NCBI RefSeq assembly: GCF_004365705.1
Contig: NZ_SOBN01000003.1
Location: 558,001 to 622,000 of the forward strand
Direction: 5' to 3'
Source: Streptomyces sp. 846.5
GTDB taxonomy: Bacteria > Actinomycetota > Actinomycetes > Streptomycetales > Streptomycetaceae
DNA length: 64,000 nt
Each line of letters starts with the position of its first letter. Position 1 is the first letter of the stretch. The translations under genes were made by a program, and so were the position numbers. The notes beneath the pieces were generated by a model. That model had not been told where the DNA came from. It did not search any database and saw nothing but the letters and a program-made list of their open reading frames with translations. Below are positions 36,430 to 45,236 of this stretch, piece by piece.

Positions 36430-38694
36430 ATGCACGCACCTTTCTCCCGCGTCGGCGGACCGTTCGCGGCAGTGGGACGCTTCAGCCATCGGCGCCGGCG
36501 CTGGGTCCTCCTCGTCTGGGCGCTGCTCATCGCGGTCGGACTGGTCTTCGGCACCAAGGTCTTCGACACCGCCGCGCCGACCGCGGCCGCCGCCGGATCC
36601 GAGTCGGCGACCGGGAGCGCCCTGCTGACCACGGCCAGTGCGTCGGACCTCAGCATCACCGCGCTGGTGGACGGCAGGTCCGTGTCCGACTCGGCGGTCA
36701 AGGCGGCGGTCACCGCCGCGGCCACCGACCTCTCGCACATCGCCGGGGTCAGCGGGGTCTCCGACGCCTACGGCAGCGGCGGCTCCGCGCTGACGTCCGG
36801 CGACGGCACCGCGAGCCTGGTCGAGGTCCAGCTCAGCACTGGCAGCAAGACCACGATCGCGGAGGTCTCCCAGCGGCTGGAGGCCATCGGCACCGCCTCC
36901 GGGACGACAGTCGACCTCGGCGGCACCCAGATCCTCAACGCGCAGGTGCAGCAGCAGACCCAGAAGGACACCGAACTGGGCGAGCTGGTGACGCTGCCGC
37001 TCACGCTGCTGGTGATGGTGCTGATCTTCGGCGGCTTCCTGGCCGCCGGGCTACCGCTGATCGGCGCGGTCGGCTCGATCGCCGGGGCGTTCCTGGCCCT
37101 GCTGGGATTCAGCCGGATTATGCCGATGGACACCAGCGTGCTGCCCATCGCCACCGTCCTGGGCCTCGGACTCTCCATCGACTACGCGCTGCTCATGGTC
37201 AACCGCTTCCGGGAGGAGCGCGGCCACGGCGCCGATGTGGCCGCCGCGGTGGAGCGCAGCTGCGCGACCGCGGGGCGCACCATCGCCTTCTCGGCGGTGA
37301 CCGTGGCCGCCGCGCTGTCCGGGCTGTTCGTCTTCGTCAGCCCGATCTTCCGGGCCGTGGCGGCGGCCGGGGTCAGCGTCGTGGTGATCACCGTGCTGTC
37401 CGGGCTGACCCTGGTTCCGGCACTGCTGGGATTCGTCGGCGGCCGGATCAGACCGCTGCCGGGCGGCGGTGCGGCGGGCGGCGGCTCCGACGAGGGGGTG
37501 TTCGCCCGTACGGTGCGCCGGGTGCAGCGCCGTCCGCTGCCGGTGGCGATCGGGGTCAGTGCGCTGCTGCTCGCGCTGGCGGCGCCGTTCGCGACCGCGC
37601 ACGCGCAGAGCGCGGGGGCGGACGTGCTGCCCAAGTCCTTCAGCAGCCGGGTGGTCGCTGACGCGGTGTCGAGCCGGTTCCCGGCGCAGCAGCAGGCGGC
37701 GGTCACCGTCGCGGTGCGCGGCAGCACGGCGCAGGCCGATACCTACGCGGCCCAGGTGCGCACGCTGCCCGGGGTGAGCGCGGCGACCGTGCAGTCCGTG
37801 GGCGACGGCCTGGTCGAGGTCGCGGTGAGCGTCGACGGCGGTACCGAGGGCACCACGGCGCAGCAGGTCGTCGGCGAGCTGCGGGCCGACCGGGGCGGGC
37901 TGACCACCTGGGTGACCGGTGACGCCGCGACCGTGGTCGACTTCAAGCACGAGGTGTCGGCCCGCGGGCCGTGGGCGCTGGCGCTGGTGGTCAGCGCGAC
38001 CTTCGCGCTGCTGTTCATGATGACCGGGTCGCTGCTGGTGCCGTTGAAGGCGCTGCTGACCAATCTGCTGTCGCTGGGGGCCTCGCTCGGGGTGATGACC
38101 CTGGTCTTCCAGGACGGCTGGTTCAGCGGGCTGCTGGGGTTCACCCCGACCGGCGGCCTGGAGGCGTGGATCCCGGTCCTGGTGTTCGCCTTCGCCTTCG
38201 GCCTGTCCATGGACTACGAGGTGTTCCTGCTCGCGCGGATCAAGGAACTGCACGAGGAGGGCCACCACTGCAGCAAGGCGGTGGAGCTCGGGGTGCAGCG
38301 CAGCGGTCGGATCATCACCTCGGCAGCGCTGTTGATGGTGGTCGTGTTCGCCGGGTTCTCCACCGGAAGCATGCTGGACATCAAGGAGATCGGGCTGGCG
38401 CTGGCGGTCGCGGTGCTGGTGGACGCCACGCTGGTGCGGATGCTGCTGGTGCCCGCCACGATGACGCTGCTGGGTCGGGCCAACTGGTGGGCGCCGGGCT
38501 GGTTGCGGCGGCTGCACACGCGGATCGGCCTGCGCGAGGGGCAGACGCTGCCGCCGCTGCGGGCGGGGTGGCGGCCGCGGCCGCTGGGCAAGGTGCTGGC
38601 GCCGCCGCAGCGGCCGCCCCAGCGGCCGCCTCAGCCGGCGGCCCAGCCGGTGCAGAAGCAGGTGCTGAAGCCGGTGTTGAGCCAGTCCCGCTAG
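36430..38694 (+). CDS. MMPL-family RND transporter
   Basis: The 754-residue protein is a two-fold repeat of one membrane helix, an extracytoplasmic domain and five helices (12 in all). The MMPL signature is seen twice: VLGLGLSIDYALLMVNRFREE and FAFGLSMDYEVFLLARIKELHEEG, with the buried Asp-Tyr pairs that carry proton flow. Actinobacterial MMPL proteins export lipids, siderophores or drugs; the substrate here is unknown. ATG 36430 (AAGG nine bases upstream) is preferred over GTG 36379. A Pro/Gln-rich tail of about 40 residues follows the last helix. The stop codon lies nine bases before coaE. Confidence 0.88.
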   Translation: MHAPFSRVGGPFAAVGRFSHRRRRWVLLVWALLIAVGLVFGTKVFDTAAPTAAAAGSESATGSALLTTASASDLSITALVDGRSVSDSAVKAAVTAAATDLSHIAGVSGVSDAYGSGGSALTSGDGTASLVEVQLSTGSKTTIAEVSQRLEAIGTASGTTVDLGGTQILNAQVQQQTQKDTELGELVTLPLTLLVMVLIFGGFLAAGLPLIGAVGSIAGAFLALLGFSRIMPMDTSVLPIATVLGLGLSIDYALLMVNRFREERGHGADVAAAVERSCATAGRTIAFSAVTVAAALSGLFVFVSPIFRAVAAAGVSVVVITVLSGLTLVPALLGFVGGRIRPLPGGGAAGGGSDEGVFARTVRRVQRRPLPVAIGVSALLLALAAPFATAHAQSAGADVLPKSFSSRVVADAVSSRFPAQQQAAVTVAVRGSTAQADTYAAQVRTLPGVSAATVQSVGDGLVEVAVSVDGGTEGTTAQQVVGELRADRGGLTTWVTGDAATVVDFKHEVSARGPWALALVVSATFALLFMMTGSLLVPLKALLTNLLSLGASLGVMTLVFQDGWFSGLLGFTPTGGLEAWIPVLVFAFAFGLSMDYEVFLLARIKELHEEGHHCSKAVELGVQRSGRIITSAALLMVVVFAGFSTGSMLDIKEIGLALAVAVLVDATLVRMLLVPATMTLLGRANWWAPGWLRRLHTRIGLREGQTLPPLRAGWRPRPLGKVLAPPQRPPQRPPQPAAQPVQKQVLKPVLSQSR

Positions 38695-38703
38695 GCTGCC
38701 CGC

Positions 38704-39309
38704 ATGCTGAAGGTGGGACTCACGGGCGGAATCGGTGCGGGCAAGAGCGAGGTGTCGCGGCTGCTGGCCTCCTACGGGGCAGTGCTGGTCGACGCGGACC
38801 TGATCGCCCGTGAGGTGGTGGCGCCGGGCACGCCCGGACTGGCGGCCGTCGTCGCCGAGTTCGGCACGGGCGTGCTCCTGCCGGACGGCTCGCTGGACCG
38901 GCCCAAGCTGGGCTCGATCGTGTTCGCGGACCCGGCGCGGCTGGCGGCGCTGAACGCGATCGTCCACCCGCTGGTGCGGGACCGCTCCGCCGAGCTGGAA
39001 GGCCGGGCCGGGCCCGGCGACGTCCTGGTGAACGATGTCCCGCTGCTCGCGGAGAACGGCCTGTCGAAGCTGTTCGACCTGGTGGTGGTCGTCGACGCCG
39101 CCGACGCGACCCGGCTGGACCGGTTGGTGCGGCTGCGCGGCATGGCCGAGGGGGACGCGTTGGCCAGGATGGCGGCGCAGTCCTCGCGCGAGGACCGGCT
39201 GGCGGTGGCGGACCTGGTGATTGACAACGACGGCCTGCTGGCGGCGCTGGAGCCGCAGGTCCGCGCGCTGTGGGCGGAGCTGCGGCGGCGCGCGGCTGCG
39301 GCGTCGTAG
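38704..39309 (+). CDS. coaE: Dephospho-CoA kinase
   Basis: The 201-residue enzyme catalyses the last step of CoA synthesis, phosphorylating dephospho-CoA at the 3' ribose hydroxyl. It shows the P-loop GGIGAGKS (residues 8-15), [11 protein letters not shown], the lid region HPLVRDR and [20 protein letters not shown], and the C-terminal DLVIDNDG. Streptomycete and corynebacterial versions often carry extra C-terminal domains, but this one is the core alone. TAGGCT (38692-38697), overlapping the upstream gene's stop codon, ends six bases before ATG 38704, suggesting a leaderless promoter of its own. Confidence 0.95.
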   Translation: MLKVGLTGGIGAGKSEVSRLLASYGAVLVDADLIAREVVAPGTPGLAAVVAEFGTGVLLPDGSLDRPKLGSIVFADPARLAALNAIVHPLVRDRSAELEGRAGPGDVLVNDVPLLAENGLSKLFDLVVVVDAADATRLDRLVRLRGMAEGDALARMAAQSSREDRLAVADLVIDNDGLLAALEPQVRALWAELRRRAAAAS

Positions 39310-39335
39310 AAAGGTCCAAAAAGGTAAACAATATG

Positions 39336-39364
39336 TTGACGCTGCAGGTAGAGGGTTCTACGTT
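39336..39364 (+). promoter_or_regulatory. Promoter of the purine permease gene
   Basis: TTGACG (39336-39341), a 17-base spacer and TACGTT (39359-39364) form a good principal-sigma promoter just past coaE. The surrounding 30 bases are AT-rich for this genome. The leader to GTG 39483 is about 110 bases. Confidence 0.7.
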
Positions 39365-39482
39365 TCGTTGAAACATCGTCCGGATCGCCGTCCGGACGGA
39401 CGTTCGACCCGCCCTGCCAGCAGGCCGTCCCCTGCCTCAGGTGTCCTCATTCATGTGGAATCACCTACCTGGAGGCATCAGC

Positions 39483-40877
39483 GTGGATACCTCGCGCCCG
39501 GAAGCAGCGCCCGTACCAGCGGTCCACCCCGTGGACGAAGTCCTACCCGCTCCCAAGCTGGTCGCCTACGGGCTCCAGCACATCGCCGCCATGTATGCCG
39601 GGGTCGTCGCGCCGCCGCTGATCGTGGGCGCGGCGGTGGGGCTCTCGGCCACCGAGATGACGGTGCTCATCGGCGCCGCGCTGCTGACCTCGGGGCTGGC
39701 CACCCTGCTGCAGACCCTCGGGGTCTGGAAGGTCGGCTCGCGGATGCCGTTCGTCAACGGCATCAGCTTCGCCGGGGTCGCCCCGATGCTGGCGATCGCC
39801 AAGACGACGGGCCACGGGCACGCGCTGCCGGTGATCTACGGATCGATCCTCGTCGGCGGGGCGGCGGTCTTCGTGGTCGCGCCGTTCTTCGGCAAGCTGG
39901 GGCGGTTCTTCCCGCCGGTGGTGAGCGGGACCGTGATCTGTTTGATCGGTCTTTCGCTCTTTCCGGTCGCCTTCGGCTGGGTGACCGGCAATGACTCGAC
40001 GGCGAAGGACTACGCGTCGGTGTCCCGGGTGCTGCTGGGCGGCATCACACTGGTGGTGGTACTGGCGCTGAACCGGTTCCTGACCGGGCTCCTGCGCAGC
40101 ATCGCGGTACTGCTGGGGCTGGTCATCGGCACGCTGGTGGCGATCCCGTTCGGGCTCTTCGACGCCTCCGCGCTGAGCAGCACGCCGGTGTTCGCGGTAC
40201 CGTCGCCGTTCCACTTCGGGGCGCCGCAGTTCCAGGCCGGCGCGATCCTCTCGATGCTGATCGTGATGGTCGTGTCGATGACCGAGAGCACGGCGGACAT
40301 GCTGGCGCTCGGAGAGGTCGTCGATATGCCGGTCACCGAGGACACCATCGCGGCCGGGCTCCGGGCGGACGGGGCGGCGACGTTCGTCGCTGCGGTCCTC
40401 AACGGGTTCGCGGTGTCGGCGTTCGCCCAGAACATCGGGCTGATCGCGCTCACCAAGGTGCGGAGCCGGTTCGTGGTCGCGGTGGGCGGAGCCATTCTGA
40501 TCCTGCTGGGTCTCTTCCCGATCGCCGGGGCGATCGTGTCGATCGTGCCGCAGCCGGTGCTGGGCGGCGCCGGGTTCGCGCTGTTCGGGACGGTGGCGGC
40601 GAGCGGGATCAAGACGCTGGCCCGGGCAGGGCTCGCGGACAGCAACAATCTGCTGATCGTGGCGGTGGCGCTGGGGTTCGGGCTGCTGCCGATCGCGTCG
40701 CCGAACTTCTGGACGCACTTTCCGCAGGTGGTGCAGACGGTGATGGGGTCGGGGATCAGTGCGGGGTGCCTCGCCGCTATCGCTCTGAATCTGTTCTTCA
40801 ACCATCTGGGGCGGCGGGACGTTGAGGTTGTGCCGGAGGAGCGGGGGGCGGGGGTGGAGCCGACGCTGGTGCACTGA
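39483..40877 (+). CDS. Nucleobase:cation symporter-2 (xanthine/uracil/urate permease)
   Basis: The 464-residue protein has about 14 hydrophobic segments and the NAT/NCS2 signature QNIGLIALTK (QNxGxxxxT). The preceding substrate helix reads MTESTADMLALGEVV, with the conserved Glu of the xanthine/urate group; uracil permeases differ here. A purine base such as xanthine or urate is the most likely substrate, imported with protons. GTG 39483 has GGAGG eight bases upstream. The gene ends 29 bases before a palindromic repeat that may stop transcription. Confidence 0.88.
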   Translation: MDTSRPEAAPVPAVHPVDEVLPAPKLVAYGLQHIAAMYAGVVAPPLIVGAAVGLSATEMTVLIGAALLTSGLATLLQTLGVWKVGSRMPFVNGISFAGVAPMLAIAKTTGHGHALPVIYGSILVGGAAVFVVAPFFGKLGRFFPPVVSGTVICLIGLSLFPVAFGWVTGNDSTAKDYASVSRVLLGGITLVVVLALNRFLTGLLRSIAVLLGLVIGTLVAIPFGLFDASALSSTPVFAVPSPFHFGAPQFQAGAILSMLIVMVVSMTESTADMLALGEVVDMPVTEDTIAAGLRADGAATFVAAVLNGFAVSAFAQNIGLIALTKVRSRFVVAVGGAILILLGLFPIAGAIVSIVPQPVLGGAGFALFGTVAASGIKTLARAGLADSNNLLIVAVALGFGLLPIASPNFWTHFPQVVQTVMGSGISAGCLAAIALNLFFNHLGRRDVEVVPEERGAGVEPTLVH

Positions 40878-40905
40878 CGGTCGGTGGGCGGGTGCGGGTT
40901 GCGTG

Positions 40906-41004
40906 TGGCTGGTCGCGCAGTTCCCCGCGCCCCTGGGGGGCTGCAACTGAACCGCTGTGGGTGAGTTGCAGGACCGTTGGGGGCGCGGGGAACCGCTACC
41001 AGCC
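40906..41004. repeat. Palindromic intergenic repeat, copy C (complete)
   Basis: It has the same build as copy B: outer arms TGGCTGGTCGCGCAGTTCCC and, at the right end, GGGGCGCGGGGAAC then CGCTACCAGCC, with inner arms CTGCAACT (40941-40948) and AGTTGCAG (40964-40971). The right arm has lost part of the GAACTGCGCG sequence. It fills the gap between the convergent permease and treZ genes and ends four bases before the treZ stop. Confidence 0.85.
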
Positions 41005-41007
41005 CGC

Positions 41008-42773
41008 TTACGGCCTGTGGTCGATCGCCCTGCCGATCCATGCGGAGTGCGGCGGCAGAGTGATTGATGAGCCGTCAGGCATGGTTGCGGGGAAGGCGGC
41101 CAGGGTTTCTGCCGACGAGGCCTCCAAGGGGACGGTACGGGGTTCGTGGGAGAGGTTCACCGCTGTGCGGTAGCTGCCGCGGTGGAGGACCAGCCAGCGG
41201 TCGGTCTCGTCGAAGGTGGCCTCGACCGTCGAGAGGTCCGGGTCGGTGAACTGCGGGTGCGCGCGCCGCAGGGCGAGCAGCGTGCGGTACCAGGCGAGAA
41301 GGTCGGCGTGGGGTTTGCGGTGCGGCTCGGTCCAGTCCAGCTTGGAGCCGAGGAAGGTCGCCGGGGCCTGCGGATCGGGGACCTCCTCGGCGCTCCAGCC
41401 GTGCCCGGCGAACTCGCGGCGGCGGCCGTTGCGTACCGCCTCGGCCAGGTCCGGGTCCTGATGGTCCGTGAAGAACTGCCAGGGGGTGCGCGCGCCCCAC
41501 TCCTCGCCCATGAAGAGCATGGGGGTGTACGGGGAGGTGAGCACCAGTGCCGCGCCCGCCGCCAGCAGACCGGGGTCGAGTTCCGCCGAGATGCGGTCCC
41601 CGAGGGCGCGGTTGCCGATCTGGTCGTGGGTCTGCAGGTAGCCGAGCAGCCGGTGGGCCGGGATGCGGTGCACCGGCAGCGGCCGGCCGTGGCTGCGCTC
41701 CCGGAACGAGGACCAGGTGCCGTCGTGGAACCACCCCCGGGTGAGGGTCTTGGCCAGCCCGGCGAGCGGTCGGGCGGCGAAGTCGGCGTAGTAGCCGTGG
41801 TCCTCGCCGGTGAGGGCGGCGTGCAGAGTGTGGTGCAGGTCGTCGCTCCACTGGGCGGTCAGGCCCAGGCCGCCGGCCTCGCGGGCGGTGATCAGGCGCG
41901 GGTCGTTGAGGTCCGACTCGCCGATCAGGAACAGCGGCCGTCCGGTGGCGGCGGCCAGGGCGTCCACGGCGGTCGCCAGCTCCTCCAGGAAGTGCACGGC
42001 GCGGGTGTCGACCAGGGCGTGGACGGCGTCCAGGCGCAGCCCGTCGACGCGGTAGTCGCGCAGCCAGGCCAGGGCGCTGCCGATGAGGTAGCGGCGGACC
42101 TCGTCCGAGCCGGGGGCGTCCAGGTTCACCGCGGCGCCCCAGGGCGTGTGGTGACGGTCGGTGAAGTACGGGCCGAAGCGCGGGAGGTAGTTGCCGGACG
42201 GGCCCAGGTGGTTGTGGACGATGTCCAGGACGACGCCGAGGCCGCGGCGGTGGGCGGCGTCGACGAAGCGCTTCAGCCCTTCCGGACCGCCGTAGGGCTC
42301 GTGGACGGCCCAGAGCGAGACGCCGTCGTAGCCCCAGCCGTGGGTCCCCGGGAACGGGCAGACGGGCATCAGTTCGACCAGGTCGACGCCGAGTTCGACG
42401 AGGTGGTCGAGGCGGGCCGCGGCCGCGTCGAAGGTGCCCTCCGGGGTGAAGGTGCCGATGTGCAGTTCGTAGAGGGTGCTGCCGGGGAGGGCGCGGCCCT
42501 GCCAGGGCGTCGCCGACCAGGGGAACGCGGAGTGGTCGGTGAGCTGGGACGGGCCGTCGGGGCCGTCCGGCTGGCGCGGGGAGCGGGGGTCGGGGAGCAG
42601 GGTCGGGTCGCCGTCCAGTCGGAAGCCGTAACGGGATCGGGACGGGTCGGCCCGGGCGGTGGCCTCCCACCAGCCCGGGTGGGCCCGGTGCCGGGCCATG
42701 GCGATGGGGGCGCCGTCGACCTCGACCTCGACGCGGTGCGCCAGGGGGCCCAGAGCTCGAAGCGGTGGGCCAT
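41008..42773 (-). pseudogene. treZ: Malto-oligosyltrehalose trehalohydrolase, frameshifted near the start
   Basis: The GH13 enzyme that releases trehalose from maltooligosyltrehalose. ATG 42773, three bases after the treY stop, begins MAHRFELWAP, but the next family-like residues, LAHRVEVEVDGAP, are in another frame. One missing C in the run read on plus as GGGGG (42744-42748) explains it. The other 580 or so residues are intact: STLYELHIGTFTPEGTF, DIVHNHLGPSGNYL, DYRVDGLRLDAVHAL (nucleophile Asp), FLIGESDLNDPR (acid Glu) and LQTHDQIGNRA. A sequencing error in the homopolymer, a true null mutation, or a downstream restart at ATG around 42699 are the alternatives. Confidence 0.85.
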
Positions 42774-42776
42774 GGG

Positions 42777-45167
42777 TCAGGACTCCTGGGGGGTGCGGAT
42801 GAGCAGGGCGACGGGGAGGTGCGCCAGCAGGGTGGCGAGAGGGGTCTCGCCGGAGCGGGACGGGCCTTCGGTGAGGGCGTCGGTCCATTGTCCGGGCGGC
42901 AGGGGGAGGCTTGCGCCGTTCCAGCCAGTTTGTTCCAGGCGGTGGGGGAGGCGGGTGGCGATGGCGAGGACGGTGTCGCCTCGGAGGTAGGCGATGGCGT
43001 TTTCGTGGGTGGGGAGGGGGGTGTAGGTGCCGGTGAAGGCCTCTGGGTAGGTGCGGCGGAGGTGGAGGGCTGTGGTGGTGATGTGGAGTTTTTCGGGTGC
43101 GGGGGGTGCCTGGTTGCTGTTCGCGCAGTTCCCCGCGCCCCTGAAGGAGACGGGGTGGCGGTTGTCGGGGTCTACCAGGGTGTGGAGGGGGTGTTCGCTG
43201 CCCTGGTAGAGGTCGGGGACGCCGGGCATGGTGAGGTGGAGCAGGGTGGCGGAGAGGGTGTTGGTCCGCTCGTAGGGGGCCAGGCGGGCGGTGAAGGCGG
43301 TGATCCGGGCGGCGAGTTCCGGGGTGCCGGGGACGGCGCGGGCGAAGTCCTCGACGGCGCGTTCGTAGCCGGCATCCGGCGCGGTCCAGCTGGTGCGGAG
43401 CTTGGCCTCGCGGACGGACTTGAGGGCGGCTGCGGCCAGCCGGTCGGCGTCGATCGGCCAGGCGGCCAGGGCGGTCTGGAAGACCAGGTAGGCGGCGTTG
43501 GCGTCGCCGTCGGGGGCCGGCAGCAGCTTGGTCCAGGCGTCCAGTTCGCTGCGCCACTGGTCGGGGAGCTCGGCCAGGACGGCCAGGCGGGCGCGGGCGT
43601 CGGCGCTGCGCTTGGTGTCGTGGGTGGAGAGCACCGTCATCGCCGCCGGGCGGTCGCGCCGCATCCGGGCGCAGTAGGCGTGGAACTCGGCGGGGGAGAG
43701 CCCGGGGCTGCCCGGGTCGCCGCCGACCTCGTTGAGCGAGAGCAGCGGATAGCGGCGGTAGAAGGCGGTGTCCTCGACGCCCTTGGCGGCGACGGCGGAG
43801 GCGGTCTGGGCCAGCCGGATCCGGAACTCGTCCTTGGCCGGGCTGCGGCCGTGCCGGCCCAGGGCCAGGTCCCGGACCAGGTCGGCGGTGGCGGCGTGGT
43901 GGGCCGGCAGCAGGGTGCGTGCGGTGGCGGTCGCGCCGGTGGTCCGCTCGATGTCGGCGGGGGTGTCCGGCTCGCCGGGGACCGGGTAGGGCCGGTAGAC
44001 CGGGTAGGCGGCCAGGGTCGCGGCTATCGCCTGCCGCAGCGCCCAGACGGGGTGGTCGCGCAGTTCGGGGGCGTCGTCCGTGCATATCGCGGTGGCCAGC
44101 CGGGTGAGCCGGCTCACCTCTGCGGCCAGCGCGCCCTCCGGCGCGGTCATCTCGGTGCGGCCGCGCCGCGCGGCGGCGGTGGCGCTGTCGACCGGGGCGC
44201 CCAGGTAGTCGCTGTAGACGCTGGTCAGGGCCGCCGTGCCCGGGCCGTCGGTGAGCACGGCGTCGATGCGGCGCAGGGCGTCGTAGCCGGTGGTGCCTGC
44301 GCAGGGCCAGTCCTGGGGCAGCTCCTCGTCGGCGGTGAGGATCTTCTCGACGACCACGTACGCCCCGCCGGTGGCCTCGGCCAGCCGGGCCAGATAGCCG
44401 CGCGGGTCGGCCAGGCCGTCCGGGTGGTCGATGCGGAAGCCCTCGACGACGCCGTCCGTGTGCAGGCGCAGCAGCACCTCATGGGTGGCCCGGAACACCT
44501 CGGGGTGCTCGACCCGGACGCCGATCAGGTCCGAGACGGTGAAGAAGCGCCGGTAGTTCAGCTGGGTGCGGGCCATCCGCCACCAGGCCAGCCGGTAGAA
44601 CTGCTGGTCGAGCAGTTCCGGCAGCGGGAGCTTCTCGGTGCCGGGGCGCAGCGGGAAGGCGTGGTCGTAGTAGCGCAGGACCGGCTCGCCGTTCCAGGTG
44701 TCGGTCTTCAGGTGTGGCAGCTCGGCGCCGAGGCGGTCGGCGAGGACGGGCAGCAGGACCCGGCCGGCCCCGGCCGCCCAGTCGACGTCGAACCAGGCCG
44801 CGGTCGGGGCCTGCGGGCCCTCGCGGAGCAGCTGCCACCAGGCCGGATTGCGGCGGGCCGGGATCGGGGCGGCCATGTGGTTCGGCACGGCGTCCACGAT
44901 CAGGCCGAGGCCGTGGGCGCGGGCGGTGGCGGCCAGGGCGCGCAGCCCGTCCTCGCCGCCGATCTCCTCGCGGACGCGGCTGTGGTCCACCACGTCGTAG
45001 CCGTGGGTGGAGCCCGTCACGGCCTCCAGGACCGGGGAGAGGTGCAGGTGGGACACCCCCAGCCGGGCCAGGTAAGGGACAGCGCGCCCAGCCTCGGCGA
45101 AGCCGAAGCCGGGCTGGAGCTGCAGGCGGTAGGTGGCCGTCGGTGCGCTTACCTGTGCGGCGGTCAT
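42777..45167 (-). CDS. treY: Malto-oligosyltrehalose synthase
   Basis: The 796-residue GH13 enzyme turns the reducing end of a maltodextrin into a trehalosyl unit. Motifs: TYRLQLQPGFGFAEAGRAVPYL, SPVLEAVTGSTHGYDVVDH, LIVDAVPNHMA, VEGFRIDHPDGLADPRGYL (nucleophile Asp), AYVVVEKILTADEELP (acid Glu) and VLSTHDTKRSADARARL. Near the C-terminus, after LVDPDNRHPVS, the residues FRGAGNCANSNQA are encoded by a copy of the intergenic repeat (43111-43142) instead of the usual family sequence. The frame stays open and the C-terminal beta domain continues. It lies between glgX and treZ. Confidence 0.92.
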   Translation of the reverse strand: MTAAQVSAPTATYRLQLQPGFGFAEAGRAVPYLARLGVSHLHLSPVLEAVTGSTHGYDVVDHSRVREEIGGEDGLRALAATARAHGLGLIVDAVPNHMAAPIPARRNPAWWQLLREGPQAPTAAWFDVDWAAGAGRVLLPVLADRLGAELPHLKTDTWNGEPVLRYYDHAFPLRPGTEKLPLPELLDQQFYRLAWWRMARTQLNYRRFFTVSDLIGVRVEHPEVFRATHEVLLRLHTDGVVEGFRIDHPDGLADPRGYLARLAEATGGAYVVVEKILTADEELPQDWPCAGTTGYDALRRIDAVLTDGPGTAALTSVYSDYLGAPVDSATAAARRGRTEMTAPEGALAAEVSRLTRLATAICTDDAPELRDHPVWALRQAIAATLAAYPVYRPYPVPGEPDTPADIERTTGATATARTLLPAHHAATADLVRDLALGRHGRSPAKDEFRIRLAQTASAVAAKGVEDTAFYRRYPLLSLNEVGGDPGSPGLSPAEFHAYCARMRRDRPAAMTVLSTHDTKRSADARARLAVLAELPDQWRSELDAWTKLLPAPDGDANAAYLVFQTALAAWPIDADRLAAAALKSVREAKLRTSWTAPDAGYERAVEDFARAVPGTPELAARITAFTARLAPYERTNTLSATLLHLTMPGVPDLYQGSEHPLHTLVDPDNRHPVSFRGAGNCANSNQAPPAPEKLHITTTALHLRRTYPEAFTGTYTPLPTHENAIAYLRGDTVLAIATRLPHRLEQTGWNGASLPLPPGQWTDALTEGPSRSGETPLATLLAHLPVALLIRTPQES
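43111..43142. repeat. Intergenic repeat, copy D, inside the treY coding sequence
   Basis: The core GCAGTTCCCCGCGCCCC is identical to the left arm of copies B and C. Here it lies within treY, in frame, and encodes an FRGAGNCANSN stretch on the minus strand. Only one arm is present. Confidence 0.85.
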
Positions 45168-45236
45168 GCCCCACGCTTACCCCGTTCGGGGCGTTCGCAC
45201 GACCCCGGCAGGCCCACCTGGGGGACGACACCCGGT

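Noticed and set aside
39310..39482. Purine riboswitch before the purine permease
   Set aside because: The leader lacks the three-way-junction consensus of purine riboswitches; only a promoter is evident.
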